The notes under the pieces are model-generated. The model searched no databases. It was not told the DNA's origin and saw nothing but the letters and a program-made list of their open reading frames with translations. Below are positions 5,200 to 8,023 of a stretch of 8,023 bases of DNA, piece after piece. The position numbers were made by a program, and so were the translations under genes. The number at the start of each line of letters is the position of its first letter. Within the stretch, counting starts at the first letter, position 1. This DNA is from Acidimicrobiaceae bacterium (lineage in GTDB: Bacteria > Actinomycetota > Acidimicrobiia > Acidimicrobiales > Ilumatobacteraceae), in the NCBI GenBank assembly GCA_003154135.1, contig PMCN01000188.1:20002-28024 (forward strand), read 5' to 3'.

Positions 5200-6258
5200 C
5201 TAGGGCAGCACGTACTTCTCGGCCGGAACGCTGAGGTGGAACGGCGTGCCCTGGTCGTCGGTGCACGAGGCGTCCCAGCCGCTGTCGTGCAGCACCGGTT
5301 CGTCGGCGTGGCCGCCGTGCGCTCGCACGGCGGCCACCGCCGCGTGGATGTCGTCGACGACGAACCACAGCTGCACCTGCTGCGGCCCGTCGAGGTGCAG
5401 GCCGCCGCTGGGCGCGGCGATGCTCTCCACGTGACCGTTCTCGGGATGAAGGAACTGCCAGCCCAGCACGGCACCGAAGAAGGCCTGCGACCGTGCCAGA
5501 TCGGCTGTGGGCAGGGTGAAGTAGAACAGGTCGCCGCGGTCGAAGTGCTTCAACTGGTGCGGGTCGACGTGCTCGTCGGCAGTCGTGTCGGCAGTCGTGT
5601 CGGTAGTCGTGTCGGCGCGTGTGTAGGTCCAGCCGGCAGTCGCCGCTTCGGCCTCGTAGCGGTCGTGGATGGGCGTGCTCACGGTCCAACGATGGCCCCA
5701 CGGGTCGCGCACCATGCCCTGGCGGTGACCGTGGAACTGGTCGGCGACCGGCCGGATCACCTCGCCGCCGGCGGAGACCGCGCGGTCGAACACGACATCG
5801 CAGTCGGGCACGGTGACGGTGAACGAGACCGGTGAGCCGCCAAGGCGGTTCGGCCCGACGATGTCGTGCTCCGGGAACTCGTCGGCCAACATCACGCGGC
5901 TGTTGCCGATGACGATCTCGGCGTGACCGATGCGTCCGTCGTCGCCGACGAGTCGGTGGTGCTCCACCGCGCCGAATGCGGCGACGTAGAAGTCGATCGC
6001 GTCGGCCGCCCCTGCCACGACGAGGTAGGGCGTGACGGCGTTGACGACGTCGAGATCAGGCTGCGTGTCGGTCGTGGTGGTGGGCGTGCTGCCGGTCGTG
6101 TTGGTGGTCGTGTTGGTGGTCGTGTTGGTCACGGTGTGCTCCAGTTCGGTGGTGAGTCGGTCGCGCAGGCGCTGCGCGAACGACCTGTCGGGGTGGATGG
6201 GTGCGACCTCGGCGCGCAGCGCGTCGAAGGCATCGCGGTCAGGCATGTCGGTGGTCAC
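5200..6258 (-). CDS. Two-domain VOC (glyoxalase/bleomycin-resistance fold) protein coupled to an ECF sigma factor
   Basis: The 352-residue product has a short N-terminal segment (FDALRAEVAPIHPDRSFAQRLRDRL, 11-35). A Thr/Asn-rich linker follows (42-66), then a PhnB-like VOC domain (about 75-198; TPYLVVAGAADAIDFYVAAFGAVE, GHRQGMVRDPWGHRWTVST). A second Thr-rich linker (215-228) leads to a second VOC domain (about 243-350; LFYFTLPTADLARSQAFFGAVLGWQF, QLWFVVDDIHAAVAAVRAHGG). VOC proteins include glyoxalases, dioxygenases and drug-binding proteins, and the reaction here cannot be assigned. The N-terminal segment resembles that of other VOC proteins encoded beside actinobacterial ECF sigma factors, hinting at a regulatory contact; this is from memory of such loci, not a search. 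The GTG start at 6258 is chosen because GGAAGGAGG ends six bases upstream, whereas ATG 6246 is too far from it. The start overlaps the sigma factor stop (GTGA). The linkers are encoded by 12-bp tandem repeats. Confidence 0.85.
   Translation of the reverse strand: MTTDMPDRDAFDALRAEVAPIHPDRSFAQRLRDRLTTELEHTVTNTTTNTTTNTTGSTPTTTTDTQPDLDVVNAVTPYLVVAGAADAIDFYVAAFGAVEHHRLVGDDGRIGHAEIVIGNSRVMLADEFPEHDIVGPNRLGGSPVSFTVTVPDCDVVFDRAVSAGGEVIRPVADQFHGHRQGMVRDPWGHRWTVSTPIHDRYEAEAATAGWTYTRADTTTDTTADTTADEHVDPHQLKHFDRGDLFYFTLPTADLARSQAFFGAVLGWQFLHPENGHVESIAAPSGGLHLDGPQQVQLWFVVDDIHAAVAAVRAHGGHADEPVLHDSGWDASCTDDQGTPFHLSVPAEKYVLP
5575..5610. repeat. 12-bp tandem repeat encoding the linker between the two VOC domains
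   Basis: On the plus strand GTCGGCAGTCGT occurs at 5575-5586 and 5587-5598. A third copy at 5599-5610 has one change (GTCGGTAGTCGT), and a decayed fourth copy follows. On the coding minus strand the unit gives Asp-Thr-Thr-Ala/Asp. Confidence 0.8.
6094..6129. repeat. 12-bp tandem repeat encoding the Thr/Asn linker before the first VOC domain
   Basis: GGTCGTGTTGGT is repeated three times perfectly (6094-6105, 6106-6117, 6118-6129). It encodes Thr-Asn-Thr-Thr units on the minus strand. Related GGTCGTGGTGGT sequence continues at 6070-6081. Confidence 0.85.
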
Positions 6259-6794
6259 GGGTGGCCTCCTTCCGGGCCGGTGTCACGGTCGCCGGTGTCA
6301 CAGTCGGCGGCGGCGTGGCGGTAGGCGGCCTTGGCACGCACGAGCAGCGACTCGGTGGCGTGCACCGATCGCTCGAGCAGCACTGCCACCTCGGGCACGG
6401 GCAGCCCGTCGACGTAGCGCAGCACGAGTGCGGCCCGGTGGTGCGGCACCAACCGACCGAGCACCTGCTGCACGTGCAGCGCGTCGACCGGCTCGCCGGT
6501 GTCGGCGACCGGTTCGGCGCCCTCCCACAGCTCGGCGAGTGCGGCACGGTGGCGTTCGGTGCGCCGCCAGTGGTCGACGAGCTTGTGGCGGGCAGTGCCG
6601 ATGAGCCAGGCGATGGTGACGTCGTTGCCGGCCTCGCTGGCTGCGACGGCAGCGAGGAACGTATCGGCGGTGAGGTCTTCGGCCGTGGCCGGGTGGTCGC
6701 AGCGGCGCACGAGGTAGCCGTAGACGTGGGGCAGGGCCTCGTCGTACAGCTGCAGCAGCGCGCTCACGGCACGTCTGTCGTTCGGGAGGTGCAC
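6255..6794 (-). CDS. ECF (sigma-70 group 4) RNA polymerase sigma factor
   Basis: The 179-residue product has region 2 (about 13-80; LLQLYDEALPHVYGYLVRRC, TAEDLTADTFLAAV, AWLIGTARHKLVDHWRR). Region 4 follows (about 105-160; VLGRLVPHHRAALVLRYVDGLPVPEVAVLLERSVHATESLLVRAKAAYR). Region 3 is absent, as in ECF sigma factors, and there is no C-terminal SnoaL-like extension. It should direct RNA polymerase to a small set of promoters. The GTG at 6794 is preferred: GGGAGGA lies 12 bases upstream and it gives a normal-length N terminus. ATG 6839 is an alternative that adds 15 residues. The stop overlaps the VOC start by four bases, so the two are co-translated. No membrane anti-sigma factor is adjacent; the VOC protein may fill the control or effector role. 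No convincing autoregulated promoter was identified upstream. Confidence 0.88.
   Translation of the reverse strand: MHLPNDRRAVSALLQLYDEALPHVYGYLVRRCDHPATAEDLTADTFLAAVAASEAGNDVTIAWLIGTARHKLVDHWRRTERHRAALAELWEGAEPVADTGEPVDALHVQQVLGRLVPHHRAALVLRYVDGLPVPEVAVLLERSVHATESLLVRAKAAYRHAAADCDTGDRDTGPEGGHP
6265..6273 (-). promoter_or_regulatory. Ribosome binding site of the VOC gene inside the sigma factor gene
   Basis: Read on the minus strand the sequence is GGAAGGAGG, ending six bases before the GTG at 6258. It is the strongest Shine-Dalgarno in the window and lies within the last codons of the sigma factor. The VOC protein may thus be made at a higher level than its upstream partner. Confidence 0.8.
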
Positions 6795-6905
6795 ATTCCG
6801 TCGCGATCCTCCCAAGTTTTCTCCCACCCCCTCGACCATCACCCCCCACCGGTCGGGCGCGAAACCTCTCGACCGCATGTCACAACCCACCCACGGGGCC
6901 GAAAT

Positions 6906-6921
6906 GTCCCAGATCTGGGAC
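6906..6921. promoter_or_regulatory. Perfect 16-bp palindrome in the sigma factor/dnaE2 spacer
   Basis: GTCCCAGATCTGGGAC reads identically on both strands. It lies 112 bases upstream of the sigma factor start and 159 bases upstream of dnaE2. Such symmetry suggests a binding site for a dimeric regulator. Its owner is unknown. Confidence 0.55.
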
Positions 6922-6947
6922 GAATCGGACCCGTGGGCGCGATTCGT
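6920..6947. promoter_or_regulatory. Stem-loop next to the palindrome
   Basis: ACGAATCG (6920-6927) pairs perfectly with CGATTCGT (6940-6947) around a 12-base loop that itself contains ACCCGTGGG. There is no T-tract, so it is not a typical terminator. It shares two bases with the 16-bp palindrome, which suggests one composite control element. Confidence 0.45.
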
Positions 6948-6964
6948 GTCACGCGCGGCGCGGC

Positions 6965-7026
6965 GGGGGGCGGGGGCGAAGGGCGTGGGAGTGGGGTGGC
7001 GGAGTGGCGGGGGCGGGGACGGGGGG
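6965..7026 (+). other. G-tract cluster with G-quadruplex potential upstream of dnaE2
   Basis: Eight runs of three to six guanines occur in 62 bases on the plus strand (6965-6970, 6972-6976, 6981-6983, 6987-6989, 6993-6996, 7009-7013, 7015-7018, 7021-7026). The first five have short loops of one to four bases and satisfy the usual G3+N1-7 rule. The cluster ends ten bases before the -35 box of dnaE2 and would be transcribed as C-rich RNA only if the sigma factor transcript began upstream of it. Confidence 0.6.
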
Positions 7027-7035
7027 AAGTGGCTC

Positions 7036-7065
7036 TTGCTGTGACGAACAGGTGTTCGATATGGT
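7036..7065 (+). promoter_or_regulatory. Promoter of dnaE2
   Basis: TTGCTG (7036-7041) and TATGGT (7060-7065) are separated by 18 bases, a sigma-70-like arrangement, and the LexA box fills the spacer. Transcription would start near 7071-7073, giving a leader of only about 7-9 bases and no Shine-Dalgarno. The dnaE2 mRNA is therefore probably leaderless or nearly so. Confidence 0.7.
7045..7058. promoter_or_regulatory. LexA (SOS) box controlling dnaE2
   Basis: CGAAC-AGGT-GTTCG is a perfect match to the actinobacterial LexA operator core. It sits between the -35 and -10 boxes, where LexA would exclude RNA polymerase. DnaE2 is a known SOS gene in mycobacteria and related groups, which supports the call. 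Confidence 0.88.
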
Positions 7066-7079
7066 CGACAGTCTCAGCT

Positions 7080-8023
7080 ATGGGCTTCAACAACCCCGAC
7101 ATGCCGTGGAGCGAGGTCGAACGACTCCTGTCCGGCACCGCCTCACCCGAGCGCGGCAAGGACGGGCGCGCCCCCGGATCGCCCTCGTGGAACGCCGGCG
7201 GCGACGGCCCTGCCTGGGGGCGCAAGCGTCAACCGTTCGTACCCGCCGACCCCGACGTCACCCGCCCGCTCATGCGACCCGACACGGGGCGCGTGCCCTA
7301 CGCCGAGCTGCACTGCCACAGCAACTTCTCCTTCCTCGACGGGGCATCGCATCCCGAGCAGCTGGCCGAGGAGGCCTCGCGCCTCGGGCTCGAGGCGTTG
7401 GCGCTCACCGATCACGACGGGTTCTACGGCGTGGTGCGCTTCGCCGAGGCGGCGCGGGTCGTGGGTCTCCCCACCGTGTTCGGCGCCGAGATCACGCTCA
7501 CCACCGGCATGCACGAACGGCGTGCCCGCAGCGAGGCCGACACGCAGCGTCAGGTGGCCACCGGGATGCTGCCCGAGATCCACGCCCCCGACCCGCCCGG
7601 GGCGCATCTCGTCGTGCTCGCCGACGGGCCGGCCGGCTATGCCCGGCTCGCCCGTGCGCTGAGCCTCGGTCACCTCGCCGGCGAGAAGGGCGCGCCCCAG
7701 TTCGGCCTGCTCGACCTGGCCGATGCGGTGACCGGTCACGGATGGGTGCTCACCGGCTGCCGCAAGGGCGCGGTGCCGGCCGCGCTGGTGGCCGACGGCC
7801 CGGCCGCTGCCGGCCGCGAGCTGCGCCGGCTGATGGAGCTGTTCGGCCGCGATCGCGTGCTGGTGGAGCTCTGGGACCACGGACACCCGCTCGACTCGGT
7901 GCGCAACGACGCCCTCGCCGAGTTGGCGGCCCGCCACGACGTCGGCTGCGTGGTCACCAACAACGTGCACTACGCCACACCCGCGCAGCGCAAGCTGGCC
8001 ACCGCGGTGGCGGCGGTTCGTGC
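7080..8023 (+). CDS. dnaE2: Error-prone DNA polymerase III alpha-type subunit DnaE2 (5' part, runs off the window)
   Basis: The first 314 codons of an open frame are present, with no stop before the window ends; complete DnaE2 proteins are usually a little over 1000 residues. The start MGFNNPDMPWSEVERLL is the characteristic DnaE2 N terminus. After a variable, charged linker (about 20-70) comes the PHP domain: YAELHCHSNFSFLDGASHPEQLAEEA (74-99), LEALALTDHDGFYGVVRFAEAA (104-125), LPTVFGAEITL (130-140). HLVVLADGPAGYARLARALSLGHLAGEKG follows, matching DnaE2 rather than DnaE1. The HxH and DHD motifs of the PHP site are retained. The polymerase palm lies outside the window. DnaE2 performs translesion synthesis with ImuB and ImuA' after DNA damage, recruited to the clamp by ImuB. 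The ATG at 7080 follows a LexA-controlled promoter with a very short leader. Confidence 0.95.
   Translation, partial: MGFNNPDMPWSEVERLLSGTASPERGKDGRAPGSPSWNAGGDGPAWGRKRQPFVPADPDVTRPLMRPDTGRVPYAELHCHSNFSFLDGASHPEQLAEEASRLGLEALALTDHDGFYGVVRFAEAARVVGLPTVFGAEITLTTGMHERRARSEADTQRQVATGMLPEIHAPDPPGAHLVVLADGPAGYARLARALSLGHLAGEKGAPQFGLLDLADAVTGHGWVLTGCRKGAVPAALVADGPAAAGRELRRLMELFGRDRVLVELWDHGHPLDSVRNDALAELAARHDVGCVVTNNVHYATPAQRKLATAVAAVR

Noticed and set aside
5575..5610. Short tandem repeats as a CRISPR-like array
   Set aside because: The units are contiguous 12-mers without spacers, are in frame within a gene, and encode a low-complexity linker.
6878..6952. Two TGTCAC elements (6878-6883 and 6947-6952) as ECF-type -35 boxes
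   Set aside because: Both are on the plus strand, facing away from the sigma factor gene. No matching -10 element at the right spacing was found, and the sigma factor lacks the SnoaL-like extension of the ECF41 group that uses TGTCACA.

Overview
The window is GC-rich DNA, by eye near 70% G+C, with frequent GTG starts and GC-ending codons. The gene content (ImuB, DnaE2, PadR, OmpR-type regulator, ECF sigma factor) and a CGAAC-N4-GTTCG LexA box point to an actinobacterium-like organism (Actinomycetota). An Acidimicrobiia-type lineage is possible but cannot be settled from this sequence. No insertion sequence, tRNA, rRNA, CRISPR array or phage gene was seen.

Layout, left to right. A 20-codon tail of an upstream reading frame (1-63) is followed by imuB (68-1684, +), the catalytically inactive Y-family partner of the actinobacterial mutasome. 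A convergent orphan OmpR/PhoB-type response regulator with a degenerate receiver lies at 1729-2508 (-). A divergent spacer leads to a NUDIX-GNAT fusion gene (2643-3710, +), which overlaps by 19 bases an APH-fold kinase gene (3692-4495, +). A promoter with a dyad symmetry and a LexA-like box precedes a PadR-family repressor with a histidine-rich N terminus (4611-5195, +). The next two genes run on the minus strand: a two-domain VOC (glyoxalase-fold) protein (5200-6258) and, upstream of it with GTGA start/stop overlap, an ECF sigma factor (6255-6794). A 285-base divergent spacer holds a perfect 16-bp palindrome, a stem-loop, a run of G-tracts and a promoter with an embedded LexA box. The window ends inside dnaE2 (7080 to beyond 8023, +), the error-prone replicative-type polymerase.

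Functional reading. The two ends of the window carry two parts of the SOS mutagenesis machinery (ImuB and DnaE2) in the same orientation, separated by about 5.4 kb of regulatory and small-molecule genes. Only two perfect GAAC-N4-GTTC cores were found by reading the whole window: one in the dnaE2 promoter and one in the padR leader. This raises the possibility that the PadR regulator is also damage-inducible. The sigma factor/VOC pair looks like a translationally coupled regulator-effector unit. The NUDIX-GNAT and kinase genes look like a second operon of unknown substrate.

No complete undescribed system can be demonstrated from sequence alone. The best leads are the LexA-like site at padR, the receiver domain lacking its phosphorylation machinery, the G-rich and palindromic control region before dnaE2, and the 12-bp in-frame tandem repeats in two neighbouring genes.
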